A DNA stretch of 64,000 nucleotides from Novosphingobium sp. (GCF_024642085.1 NZ_JAHEBV010000002.1:62001-126000), one strand, 5' to 3'; positions 47,974-57,151 are shown, counted from the stretch's first letter. Numbers and translations are program-made. The notes: a model not told the origin generated them from the letters alone.

Positions 47974-48657
47974 TCAGAAGTCGTAATTGAGAAGTGCGAT
48001 GTCGCGTTCGTAGGCTGCAGCGACCAGATCACGCAGCCGGGGTGTGTAATAGCCGCGATAGTCGCGCCGCGCGCTGCGATTGACATGGCCGAAAACAACG
48101 TGGCGCTTCAAGGTGTCGCTCAGCCAATCCTGGGTCATGGCCATGCTTTCCATCCGGCCGACATGATCGAACCGCATACGCCCCGCACCATCAACAATGT
48201 AGCCATGTTGAGGACGGAAGATCCCGTCACGCGTTGCCGTGTCCTGAACAAAAAGCCATTCCTCCACAAAGGCTTCAAAGCTGTGAAAGCGCTGGATTTC
48301 CTTGCGCACGCGGGGGTTGACCTTGATGGAGATGTCGCCTGCGTCCCCCCGTCCTTGGCTGGCAAATGTCCAGGCAGAAATAAGCCGGTCCCATGGATTG
48401 CGGACGATCGTGAAGCGCGGAAGAGCAAGCACCCGGGGGCCGGACACAGCCAGCAGGTCGGCAAGGCTGAAATGGCCGATGAAGCGTCCGAATATGGCGC
48501 TGGCAATGCTGGTGCCGCCGGTGCGCGGAACGTGGATATATGTCGTACCGGCATCGCGAAAGCTGTCGCCGCGCCGCCGCGCACGGACGCGTTGAAGTGT
48601 AAGCTCTCCGGTATGAAAATGCGACGCCAAAGTGACCAGGCGCTGAGCCAGATGCAT
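47974..48657 (-). CDS. Sulfotransferase family protein
   Basis: TYIHVPRTGGTSIASAIFG PAPS-binding loop, FTIVRNPWDRLISAW, RDYRGYYTPRLRDLVAAAYERDIALLNYDF. Confidence 0.85.
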   Translation of the reverse strand: MHLAQRLVTLASHFHTGELTLQRVRARRRGDSFRDAGTTYIHVPRTGGTSIASAIFGRFIGHFSLADLLAVSGPRVLALPRFTIVRNPWDRLISAWTFASQGRGDAGDISIKVNPRVRKEIQRFHSFEAFVEEWLFVQDTATRDGIFRPQHGYIVDGAGRMRFDHVGRMESMAMTQDWLSDTLKRHVVFGHVNRSARRDYRGYYTPRLRDLVAAAYERDIALLNYDF

Positions 48658-48758
48658 GAATTTATCTCAAAGTTCGAAGATGTTGGCGCCGCAGCTAGGC
48701 GGCCGGCTTCGACTTGCGCACCAGTAAAAACTTATATGGCAATCAACTGCAGCATGAC

Positions 48759-49244
48759 ATGAAAAAGACCCTTTCCGTCCTCCCGCCCGAAGAACGCACC
48801 GACGCCCCCGCCATCGAAAAACGCGGGCGCGGTTGGGCAATTTCAACCTCGCGGCTCGACGCCATCCACGAACAGGCGCGGATCGCGAAGCTAAACCCGA
48901 CTGCGGCGCAGAAGCTGCTGGGCGAGAAGCTGAACGAGGCAAATCTCGGCAAATACAAGCTGACCCGCCAGCAGGTGATTGGATCGGCCATTGTCGACTT
49001 TGCCTGCAACCCGCTCAAGATCGCGGTGTCGATCGACGAAGGCGGCGATCCGGCAGTGACTGCACGGCGCGACAAAAGCCTGGAAGCGGTCGGCATCAAC
49101 CTGCTGCGCTTTGCCGCAGCGGACGTGCTGGCCGATCCCGACGCGGTTGTTGCAGCGGTCGTCGCGGCGATGAAGGCGCGCTATGATGAACGCGGCCGCG
49201 CCCGGCGCAGCCAGCCGCGCGCCGGCCGGGACTATTCCCGGTGA
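48759..49244 (+). CDS. DUF559-like (Vsr/endonuclease-like fold) protein, probably catalytically altered
   Basis: AQKLLGEKLNEANLGKYKLTRQQVIGSAIVDFACNPLKIAVSIDEGGDPAVTARRDKSLEAVGINLLRF resembles DUF559 core. Confidence 0.65.
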   Translation: MKKTLSVLPPEERTDAPAIEKRGRGWAISTSRLDAIHEQARIAKLNPTAAQKLLGEKLNEANLGKYKLTRQQVIGSAIVDFACNPLKIAVSIDEGGDPAVTARRDKSLEAVGINLLRFAAADVLADPDAVVAAVVAAMKARYDERGRARRSQPRAGRDYSR

Positions 49245-49735
49245 GCTTTGCCATCCGCCCCGTAACCAGCGCCGATGCGCCGGCGCTGGCGGAAATGCTC
49301 AACGCGGTGATTCGCGCTGGCGGCACAACGGCCTTGCAGCGCGAGTTTACGCCCGAAGCCCTGGACGAGGCCTACCTGACCGGTCCGCAGGTGCTGTGCT
49401 GCCATGTGGCAGTGGGCGATGACGGCGCGCTGGCTGGCTTCCAGACCCTGGGCCGCTATCCAGGCTTGCCCGCGGACATCGGCGATATTGGCACTTTTGC
49501 GCGAGTGGACGGCAAGCAGCGCGGGGTCGGCTCGGCACTGTTCCCAGCAACCGTCGCGCGCGCTCGCGCGTTAGGCCACAGCGCGATCAACGCGACGATC
49601 CGCGCCGATAATACAGGCGGACTGACGTTTTACGCCAAGCAAGGCTTTGTTGATCACGGCGTGACACGATCGGCGGCCCTGGATGACGGGACGCTGGTCG
49701 ACCGCGTGCACAAGCGCTTTGCACTGGGAGCATGA
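49241..49735 (+). CDS. GNAT-family N-acetyltransferase
   Basis: FAIRPVTSADAPALAEMLNAVIRAGGTTA, RVDGKQRGVGSALFPATVARARALGHSAINATIRADNTGGLTFYAKQGF. Confidence 0.88.
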   Translation: MSFAIRPVTSADAPALAEMLNAVIRAGGTTALQREFTPEALDEAYLTGPQVLCCHVAVGDDGALAGFQTLGRYPGLPADIGDIGTFARVDGKQRGVGSALFPATVARARALGHSAINATIRADNTGGLTFYAKQGFVDHGVTRSAALDDGTLVDRVHKRFALGA

Positions 49736-50079
49736 CGATGCGCATTTTCCTTCTCATGCTTGTTTCGGTGCTCGTCGCCGCGCCCGCTGCGGCCGACGAT
49801 GGGCCGTCTTATGATCTGGCGATCAGCCGCTTGCGCGGATGCGTGACCGCCGGAGCAACAGGCGCGCCGCGCGACACCTTGCAGGCGGCACTGGTGGCGA
49901 TCGGATCGCTGTGCCGGCCGCAGCTCAACACCGCCTACACCGCTTCAGACGCCCGCGTCGATGCGGCGAACCCGCGCGCCGATCGTGATCTTCTGGTCCG
50001 GCTGCGCCAACAGGCGCGGCGCGGCATTGACCATGATCTTACCATCCTTGTTGCCAAGAATGCAGGTTTCCAACCGTAA
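49732..50079 (+). CDS. Small secreted hypothetical protein
   Basis: MRIFLLMLVSVLVAAPAAADD signal peptide; overlaps adjacent genes. Confidence 0.65.
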   Translation: MTMRIFLLMLVSVLVAAPAAADDGPSYDLAISRLRGCVTAGATGAPRDTLQAALVAIGSLCRPQLNTAYTASDARVDAANPRADRDLLVRLRQQARRGIDHDLTILVAKNAGFQP

Positions 50080-50822
50080 TGCTGATTATCGATAACCTTC
50101 ACGCCGCCGTTGCCGATAAGCCGATCCTCAAGGGTCTTTCTCTGACGATCAACGCGGGCGAGATTCACGCCATCATGGGCCCGAATGGCGCGGGCAAATC
50201 GACGCTGGGCTATGTGCTGGGCGGACGGCCCGGATATGAAGTGACCGGCGGAACGGTGACCTTTCAGGGGCAAGACCTGCTTGCGCATGAGCCGCATGAA
50301 CGCGCGGCAATGGGATTGTTCCTGGGCTTTCAGTATCCGGTCGAGATTCCCGGCGTGTCCTTCGTCCAGTTCCTGCGCGAAAGTCTCAACGCCCAGCGCC
50401 GCAGCCGGGGCGAAGAGCCGCTGTCGGGCGGAGAGTTCCTAAAGCTGGCGCGCGAAAAGGCGGCGCTTCTCAAGCTCGATATGGATATGCTCAAACGCCC
50501 GGTGAATGTCGGCTTTTCCGGCGGCGAGAAAAAACGCGCCGAAATGGTCCAGATGGGAATTCTGGATCCCACGCTGGCGATCCTGGATGAAACCGATTCG
50601 GGCCTTGATATCGATGCGCTGCGGATCGTTGGCGACGGGATCAACGCGGTCATGCGCCGCGCGGACAAGGCGGTGCTGCTGATCACCCATTACCAGCGGC
50701 TGCTCGACTACGTGAAGCCCGATTTCGTCCATGTACTGGCAGGGGGGCGGATCGTGCGTACTGGCGGTCCGGAACTGGCGCTGGAACTGGAAGAGCGTGG
50801 GTACGAGGACGTGGCGGCATGA
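50079..50822 (+). CDS. sufC: Fe-S cluster assembly ATPase SufC
   Basis: GEIHAIMGPNGAGKSTLGYVLGGRPGYEVTGGTVTFQGQDL, NVGFSGGEKKRAEMVQMGILDPTLAILDETDSGLDIDALR. Confidence 0.97.
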   Translation: MLIIDNLHAAVADKPILKGLSLTINAGEIHAIMGPNGAGKSTLGYVLGGRPGYEVTGGTVTFQGQDLLAHEPHERAAMGLFLGFQYPVEIPGVSFVQFLRESLNAQRRSRGEEPLSGGEFLKLAREKAALLKLDMDMLKRPVNVGFSGGEKKRAEMVQMGILDPTLAILDETDSGLDIDALRIVGDGINAVMRRADKAVLLITHYQRLLDYVKPDFVHVLAGGRIVRTGGPELALELEERGYEDVAA

Positions 50823-50944
50823 GCGCAACCCTTGCCTTGATGATGGCGTCAACCTCGCCGCTTGCCGCCCATGTGTCCGACGATCAGATTGTTGTCATTG
50901 CCCGCAAGCTGAAAAACTTGCGCGGGCAAGAGGTGGCGCAATGA
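50819..50944 (+). CDS. Predicted 41-aa small protein between sufC and sufD
   Basis: Manual translation MSATLALMMASTSPLAAHVSDDQIVVIARKLKNLRGQEVAQ; ATGA overlaps with sufC stop and with sufD start. Confidence 0.5.
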   Translation: MSATLALMMASTSPLAAHVSDDQIVVIARKLKNLRGQEVAQ

Positions 50945-51681
50945 CGGGGAATCTGGCCGTCCTGCCGACCCGCAGCGAAGAAGATTTTCGCTACGCCGAT
51001 CTGGCGGCGCTGGCACCGCTGTGGCCAGTAACAGAACAGCGGATTGTCGTGCCTGCGGGCGAAACGGGCAGTGTGACGGTGATCCACAGCGGCAGCGATG
51101 CACTGGTTCGCGACATCGCGATCGACCTGGGCGCAGGCGCGCAGTTTTCGCTTTATGTGCTGAGCGCCGGTGAAGCATCCGGGCGGATAGCGGTGCGTGT
51201 CATCCTTCAGGCCGGGGCGCAGTTCCATCTGGGCGCAGCGCAGCTTGCCGGGGGCGATGCGACTGCCGAAATCGTCACCCGCGTCGTCCACGCGGCGCCC
51301 GGGGCGGTCAGCCGCCAGGTGGTCCGTTCTGTTGCGGCGGGTCGGGGCACGGTCAATTATCTGGGCAAGGTTCTGGTCGAAAAGGGCGCTGACGGCACCG
51401 ACGGCGCACAGTCGGTCCGGGCCATGCTGCTCGACCGGACAGCCACCGCCAATGCCCGGCCGGAACTTGAAATCCATGCCGATGATGTAAAATGCGCACA
51501 TGGCTGCGCGGTCGGGGAACTTGATGCCGGCGCGCTGTTCTATATGGCCCAGCGCGGGCTTCCGCCCGAGATTGCCAAGCGGCTCATGCTGCAGGCCTTC
51601 GTTGCCGAAGCGCTCGCCGGGGCGCAGAACGAAGCGGTGCTGCAAGATCAGGCGCGCGCCGCGCTGGAGGCCTTGCTGTGA
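50941..51681 (+). CDS. sufD: Fe-S cluster assembly protein SufD
   Basis: HADDVKCAHGCAVGELDAGALFYMAQRGLPPEIAKRLMLQAFVAEAL. Confidence 0.94.
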   Translation: MTGNLAVLPTRSEEDFRYADLAALAPLWPVTEQRIVVPAGETGSVTVIHSGSDALVRDIAIDLGAGAQFSLYVLSAGEASGRIAVRVILQAGAQFHLGAAQLAGGDATAEIVTRVVHAAPGAVSRQVVRSVAAGRGTVNYLGKVLVEKGADGTDGAQSVRAMLLDRTATANARPELEIHADDVKCAHGCAVGELDAGALFYMAQRGLPPEIAKRLMLQAFVAEALAGAQNEAVLQDQARAALEALL

Positions 51682-52886
51682 GCCAAGCTGCGCTGCTTGA
51701 GGTGAACCGCAAGGCCCAGTTTCCGGGGTTGGCGGACGATTGGCATTACCTTGATACCGCTGCCACTGCCCAAAAGCCCCAGGCCGTGATCGATGCCATG
51801 GCCCACGCCATGGGGCGCGACTATGCGACGGTCCACCGCGGGGTCTATGCCCGGTCGGCCGACATGACGCTGGCTTACGAAGCGGCGCGGCGCAAGGTTG
51901 CCGCCTTTATCGGCGGGCACGAGGACGAAGTGGTCTTTACCCGCGGCGCGACCGAGGCGATCAATCTGGTCGCACAGACCTGGGGGCAGGCGAACCTTAA
52001 GGCAGGCGACCGGATCCTGCTGTCGGTTCTTGAACACCATTCCAACATCGTGCCCTGGCAATTGCTGGCGGCGCGTACCGGGGTGGAAATCGACGTCTGC
52101 CCGCTGACCGCAGACGGCCTGATCGACCTGGATGCGGCACAGCGCGTGTTGACCCCGGCCCACCGCCTGGTCGCCCTGGCCCATGTGTCGAATGTGCTGG
52201 GCTCAGTCCTGGATGTGGCTGGAGCCGCGCGGCTGGCGCATGGGGTCGGCGCCAAGCTGCTGCTCGACGGCTGCCAGGCCGTGCCGCGCCTGGCGGTCGA
52301 TGTCGCGGCGCTCGATTGCGACTTCTACGTCTTTTCGGCCCACAAGCTCTATGGCCCGACCGGCATCGGCGCGCTGTGGACCAAGGCCGACATTCTTGCC
52401 GCCATGCCGCCGTGGCAGGGCGGCGGCGCGATGATCGACCGGGTCAGTTTTGCCGGCACAACCTTTGCCCCGCCGCCGCAGCGGTTCGAAGCCGGAACCC
52501 CCGCGATTGTCGAGGCGATCGCGCTGGGTGCGGCGATCGATTATGTGGCAGAAATTGGCCTCGAGGCGATCCACGCCCACGAACTGGCCCTGGTCCGCAC
52601 GCTCCGGGACGCGCTGCGACGGATGAACGATGTGACCCTGTTCGGGCCCGATGATAGCGCGGGAATTGTCAGTTTTGCGCTGCAGGGGGTGCATCCGCAC
52701 GACCTCGGCACCATATTGGACGAAGAAGGTGTGGCGATCCGGGCCGGACACCACTGCGCGCAGCCGCTGATGGAACACCTTGGTGTGCCGGCGACAGCGC
52801 GGGCCAGCTTCGGCCTGTACAATGATGAAGGCGATGTGACCGCGCTGCTGCGCGGGATCGACCGCACCAGGAGGATTTTCGGGTGA
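51678..52886 (+). CDS. sufS: SufS-type cysteine desulfurase
   Basis: HYLDTAATAQKPQAVIDAM, FTRGATEAINLVAQTWG, YVFSAHKLYGPTGIGALW, IRAGHHCAQPLMEHLG. Confidence 0.97.
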   Translation: MSQAALLEVNRKAQFPGLADDWHYLDTAATAQKPQAVIDAMAHAMGRDYATVHRGVYARSADMTLAYEAARRKVAAFIGGHEDEVVFTRGATEAINLVAQTWGQANLKAGDRILLSVLEHHSNIVPWQLLAARTGVEIDVCPLTADGLIDLDAAQRVLTPAHRLVALAHVSNVLGSVLDVAGAARLAHGVGAKLLLDGCQAVPRLAVDVAALDCDFYVFSAHKLYGPTGIGALWTKADILAAMPPWQGGGAMIDRVSFAGTTFAPPPQRFEAGTPAIVEAIALGAAIDYVAEIGLEAIHAHELALVRTLRDALRRMNDVTLFGPDDSAGIVSFALQGVHPHDLGTILDEEGVAIRAGHHCAQPLMEHLGVPATARASFGLYNDEGDVTALLRGIDRTRRIFG

Positions 52887-53356
52887 ACGAGGAAAGCAAG
52901 TTCAGCATCGAAAGCGTTGAAAGCGTTGCGCCGCCGCCGCGCGCGCGGGTCGACGATGCCGAAAGCCCGGCCGACAAGCTGGAGCGCAAGCGCGACTATC
53001 TGGAAGGCTTCCTTGCTGAAAAGCCTAACAATGTGTCCGACGGCGAACCTGGCGGCGACTTATACGAAGCCGTGATTGCCGCGCTAAAAGACATTTTCGA
53101 CCCGGAAATTCCGGTCAACATCTATGATTTGGGACTAATTTACGGGGTCGACGTCGACGCTGACGGCGCGGTGGCGGTAGCGATGACGCTGACCACGCCG
53201 CACTGCCCGGTTGCCGAATCGATGCCAGGCGAGGTCGAGCTGCGGGTCGGCGCGGTGTCCGGCGTGAGAGACTGCGAAGTCAATCTGGTGTGGGATCCGC
53301 CGTGGGATCCTGCCAAGATGAGCGATGAAGCCCGCCTTGAACTGGGAATGCTGTGA
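52883..53356 (+). CDS. SufT-like Fe-S assembly protein (DUF59/MIP18 family)
   Basis: AALKDIFDPEIPVNIYDLGLIYGVDVDADGAVAVAMTLTTPHCPVAESMPGEV. Confidence 0.92.
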   Translation: MNEESKFSIESVESVAPPPRARVDDAESPADKLERKRDYLEGFLAEKPNNVSDGEPGGDLYEAVIAALKDIFDPEIPVNIYDLGLIYGVDVDADGAVAVAMTLTTPHCPVAESMPGEVELRVGAVSGVRDCEVNLVWDPPWDPAKMSDEARLELGML

Positions 53357-53712
53357 TGACGACAAGCAAACTTCGCCAACGCCCTGCCGCCGTCATCCTG
53401 ACGCCCGCTGCCGAAGCGCGGATCGCTGCGTTGATGGCGCAGGCGCCGGAAGGCGCGATCGGCGTCAAGTTGTCTACCCCGCGCCGGGGTTGTTCGGGCC
53501 TTGCCTATTCGGTCGACTACATCACCCAAGCAGCCAGCATGGATGAACGGATCGAGACACCGGGCGGGACGTTCTTTATAGACGGCGCATCAGTGCTTTA
53601 CCTGATCGGCAGTACGATGGACTGGGCCGAAGACGACTTCACTGCGGGGTTCGTTTTCAAAAACCCCAATGCCAAAGGCAGCTGCGGCTGCGGCGAAAGC
53701 TTTACAATCTAG
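53353..53712 (+). CDS. sufA: A-type iron-sulfur carrier SufA
   Basis: VKLSTPRRGCSGLAYSVDY and C-terminal NAKGSCGCGESFTI. Confidence 0.92.
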   Translation: MMTTSKLRQRPAAVILTPAAEARIAALMAQAPEGAIGVKLSTPRRGCSGLAYSVDYITQAASMDERIETPGGTFFIDGASVLYLIGSTMDWAEDDFTAGFVFKNPNAKGSCGCGESFTI

Positions 53713-54683
53713 GCCTTCGCGGGCCGCGGAACGAAGCTTTCCCCGGTTTCGGCGTCGATAAAGGCGATCAGTGACTTTTCAAGGTCGTCCAGTTCTTCAT
53801 CGGCGTCGAGACGGTCGCGTAGCCAGGATTTTTCGTCGGCTGAAAACACCGCAGCCACTTCGGCTTCATCGCTGAAGTCTGCGAGGTATTCGGCATCGTC
53901 TTCGCTGCCAAGCAAACTTCCAAAACCGGTAAAGTCGGGCTTACTGGTCAGCATGCGGGCCAGAAAACCGCCGACGCCTGCGCCTTCCTTCTTCATGAAC
54001 CGGTCAAGTTCGCTGGCGCGATCGAGGCTCAGCGCCTCGTGCCCGCCAAAACCCAGCAAGTAATTGGCAACACCTTGCACGAACAGCGTCTGCCACTCTG
54101 GAGCGTTGACCTCATGTAACGCAGCATCCTTGATGCGGAATAGCATTTCTGCCTCGGTCCGGCTGACCGCAGCTGGACGATCACCGCCCGACGCAAAAAT
54201 CACCCGGCGCAGCAGGTCGCACTCGGTTTCGTTGATTGCCTTGGGATCGAGCATTCCAGAACGGGTCGGGCCTTCGCCGGTAAGCACGGCATCCTCAATC
54301 TGACGCAAGGTATATGCTTTAAGATTGTCGGGCACATTGGCGGCGATTTCAATCACGCGAACCAATAGCTCGAGCTCGGCAAAAGTGTCGACCTTGCCAT
54401 CGCGATCGATCCGGCTAATCAGTTCGTCGCCCATGGTCTGATCAACATAGCCATAAGGTTCAACGGTGTTGACCACGAAGGCGCTGAGAGCTTCGACAAA
54501 GAAGCGGACCCATTCGCCATTGGCGTCGCGCAACTGCTCATTGGCAAGAAAAAGGCTCTCAGCTTCTTCAGGATCAAGCTTGCCATCGGCCCAGCCAGCG
54601 CCGCGCAGCGCCAGGATTTCGTTTGCATCGATCGTGCCGTCAGCTGCCGCTTGTGCGGCAAGATCACGGAATTGCATGGTCAT
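53709..54683 (-). CDS. Acidic helical protein with duplicated TerB/EF-hand-like modules
   Basis: Repeats: ADGKLDPEEAESLFLANEQLRDANGEWVRFFVEALSAFVVN and AAVSRTEAEMLFRIKDAALHEVNAPEWQTLFVQGVANYLLGF. Confidence 0.7.
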   Translation of the reverse strand: MTMQFRDLAAQAAADGTIDANEILALRGAGWADGKLDPEEAESLFLANEQLRDANGEWVRFFVEALSAFVVNTVEPYGYVDQTMGDELISRIDRDGKVDTFAELELLVRVIEIAANVPDNLKAYTLRQIEDAVLTGEGPTRSGMLDPKAINETECDLLRRVIFASGGDRPAAVSRTEAEMLFRIKDAALHEVNAPEWQTLFVQGVANYLLGFGGHEALSLDRASELDRFMKKEGAGVGGFLARMLTSKPDFTGFGSLLGSEDDAEYLADFSDEAEVAAVFSADEKSWLRDRLDADEELDDLEKSLIAFIDAETGESFVPRPAKA

Positions 54684-54745
54684 GGCAAAGACAAGCCCCC
54701 AATTTCTGTTGGTCAGGCTTATGCCGGATTATCCTTAAGGCCCCG

Positions 54746-55201
54746 TTACCCCTGTTTGACCGGCGGCGGCGGACCTGCGCGAGAGTGCAACATGGCTCCG
54801 ACACAGGCGGCGCGGTCCACGTCTTGGCCGTCACTGGCGCGCCGCGCGTCGACATAGGTAGCAGTCGGTTCTGCGCCCGGCGCGGCAGGATAAAGATACA
54901 CATCAAGAACACAGGCGCTTCCAGTGAACTGCAGCTTACGCGCATCGCCCTCAATCACATCAAGCCTAGCGGCACCGAACTGCCGTACCAGCTGGGCGGA
55001 AGTCGCTCCGATTAACCCTTCGAGCCCAGGGATGACCTGTAGTCGCGGCGTGCCAACCGGGTGGCGTAACGGCGTGCGGACTACGGTTTTGGCAGGCGCA
55101 GCTAATGATCCGGCGGACTTGACGGAATTAGCGCCCCCGCCACTCCCACAAGCGGCTAGCAAGAGGATCAGCGTCAGCGCAGCGGCTATTCTAGAGGACA
55201 T
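54746..55201 (-). CDS. Putative lipoprotein, unknown function
   Basis: MSSRIAAALTLILLLAACGSGGG lipobox. Confidence 0.72.
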   Translation of the reverse strand: MSSRIAAALTLILLLAACGSGGGANSVKSAGSLAAPAKTVVRTPLRHPVGTPRLQVIPGLEGLIGATSAQLVRQFGAARLDVIEGDARKLQFTGSACVLDVYLYPAAPGAEPTATYVDARRASDGQDVDRAACVGAMLHSRAGPPPPVKQG

Positions 55202-55889
55202 GGGGGTTTGCTTCCTTGCGGTGTATCAGATGCGCGGCGGCCGCTGCACCTAGGAATGGGGCGATAAAATTGATGACAGGGACCAGCAGCAACAATGCCA
55301 CGATCAAACCCAGGCCAAAGCGCTCAAGCTTGGAAAGGGGCTCAATGGATTGCGGGGTAGGGCGGTGACGCAGCCAAACCATGTCTTGAAGTTCACGTCC
55401 CAATAAAAGGGCGTTGACGAGCGTGAATACTACCGCTGGACCTACACCCGTGAACAGCAGCACCAGCACAAGCGGGGCGGCCAGCGCGTTGAACACAAGT
55501 GCCCGCCCCGCCCCGCGCAGGCTTGCGCCCAATTCTTCGTGCCAGCCCAGCGCACGGGCGCTGGCTGCAGCGGAAGGATAATGTTGCGCCTCTACAGCAG
55601 CGACCACTTCATCGGCAAATAGCTGGAGCACTGCTAGGGCAACAATCCGCCACAGCACGACTCCGCCCAGTAACACGCCCAAAGCCGCGAGCAGTCCGCG
55701 AACACCTTCGGGTGCGGCCAGATTTGCCTCAGTCAATCCCGCCCAGGCCAGCGCTTGATCAAGCAGCCACCAGCCCGCTGCGCCCAGCATCACAAACGCC
55801 GCCAAAGCTGCAACCAGGCTTTTCAGCCAGATCCTCAGCACTCGAGGCTCCGTCATTTGTCCAAGGGCAAGAGCAAAGGCGCTGAGCAT
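55191..55889 (-). CDS. EI24-domain (CysZ-like) membrane protein
   Basis: Multiple TM segments; PLVLVLLFTGVGPAVVFTLVNALLLGRELQDMVWLRHRP. Confidence 0.78.
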   Translation of the reverse strand: MLSAFALALGQMTEPRVLRIWLKSLVAALAAFVMLGAAGWWLLDQALAWAGLTEANLAAPEGVRGLLAALGVLLGGVVLWRIVALAVLQLFADEVVAAVEAQHYPSAAASARALGWHEELGASLRGAGRALVFNALAAPLVLVLLFTGVGPAVVFTLVNALLLGRELQDMVWLRHRPTPQSIEPLSKLERFGLGLIVALLLLVPVINFIAPFLGAAAAAHLIHRKEANPHVL

Positions 55890-56002
55890 CAGGGCCGCAT
55901 TTCGCGCGCCGCTGTCCTGCTGTCAACGTTGCGGCGCTTGCCCTGCGGCCAGGGGAAGGCTAGGCGCGGCGCGATTTCCCTTGGACTTTCAGGAACCCTT
56001 AG

Positions 56003-56995
56003 ATGTCACATCCCGATCTTGATGTCATAGCCATTGGCAACGCTATCGTCGATGTCATGGCCCCTTGCGAAGACGCGCTGATCGAACGCATGGGACTGGT
56101 GCGCGGCGGCATGACCCTTGTCGATACCGACCGGGCGCATGAACTGTATGAAGTGATGGGCCCGGCGCGCGAGATTTCGGGCGGGTCGGCAGCAAACACG
56201 CTCGCTGGCCTTGCAGCGCTGGGCGCAAACTGCGCGTTTATCGGGCAGGTCGCCGATGACCAGCTGGGTGAGGTTTTCGCCCACGACATCCGCGCCAGCG
56301 GCATTGCTTTTGCCACTGCGGCCCGCACAGGCAATCCGCCCACTGCACGCTGTTTGATCTTCGTTACCCCTGATGGCCAGCGCACCATGAACACATTTCT
56401 TGGTGCGTCGCAGTTCCTGCCCGCCGATGCGCTCGACGAAGCAACGATTGCTGCGGCAAAGGTGCTCTATCTTGAGGGCTATCTTTGGGATCCCGAGGAA
56501 CCTCGCGCCGCAATGCGTCGCGCCATTGCGGCATCCCGCAATGCCGGGCGCAAGGTGGCTTTCACCCTATCAGACGCATTCGTAATAGCGCGCCACGGGG
56601 ACGATTTTCGCCAGATGATCGCGGCTGGGGAGATCGACATTCTGTTTGCCAATCACATCGAGTTGGCGGCACTGACGGGATATGACGATTTCCACGATGG
56701 AATCGCCGCATTGCGCGACTCCGTCCCCTTGTTGGTGGTAACCCGCAGTGCTGACGGTGCGGTTGCGGTCTCAGGCGGGGAATGGGTCGAAGTACCCGCC
56801 GAGCCGATCGAGCGGGTGGTGGACACGACCGGTGCTGGCGATCTTTTCGCCGCCGGGTTCCTGTTTGGTCATGTACGTGGTCGCGGTTTGCACGATTGCC
56901 TGAAACTCGGGGCGATCTGCGCAGCAGAAATCATTTCCCACTATGGCGCGCGGCCTGAAGCAAATCTCAAGGAATTGACCGCGCCTGTCGCTTGA
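56003..56995 (+). CDS. PfkB-family sugar/adenosine kinase
   Basis: DVIAIGNAIVDVM, GGSAANTLAGLAALGANCAFIGQVADDQLGE, VVDTTGAGDLFAAGFLFG. Confidence 0.92.
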   Translation: MSHPDLDVIAIGNAIVDVMAPCEDALIERMGLVRGGMTLVDTDRAHELYEVMGPAREISGGSAANTLAGLAALGANCAFIGQVADDQLGEVFAHDIRASGIAFATAARTGNPPTARCLIFVTPDGQRTMNTFLGASQFLPADALDEATIAAAKVLYLEGYLWDPEEPRAAMRRAIAASRNAGRKVAFTLSDAFVIARHGDDFRQMIAAGEIDILFANHIELAALTGYDDFHDGIAALRDSVPLLVVTRSADGAVAVSGGEWVEVPAEPIERVVDTTGAGDLFAAGFLFGHVRGRGLHDCLKLGAICAAEIISHYGARPEANLKELTAPVA

Positions 56996-57151
56996 CGCCG
57001 GCCGGGTAATACAAAGTTGTGCTCCAGCGGCGCACAACAGTGAGCAATGCAGGCGTGTGCCGCTTTGGTGCGGCATAGGATGGCAGCGTGCACGGCGCCT
57101 TACGCGCTGCTATGATCATGGCTATCGGTGTGGCTGGTAGGATAAGTTTAG

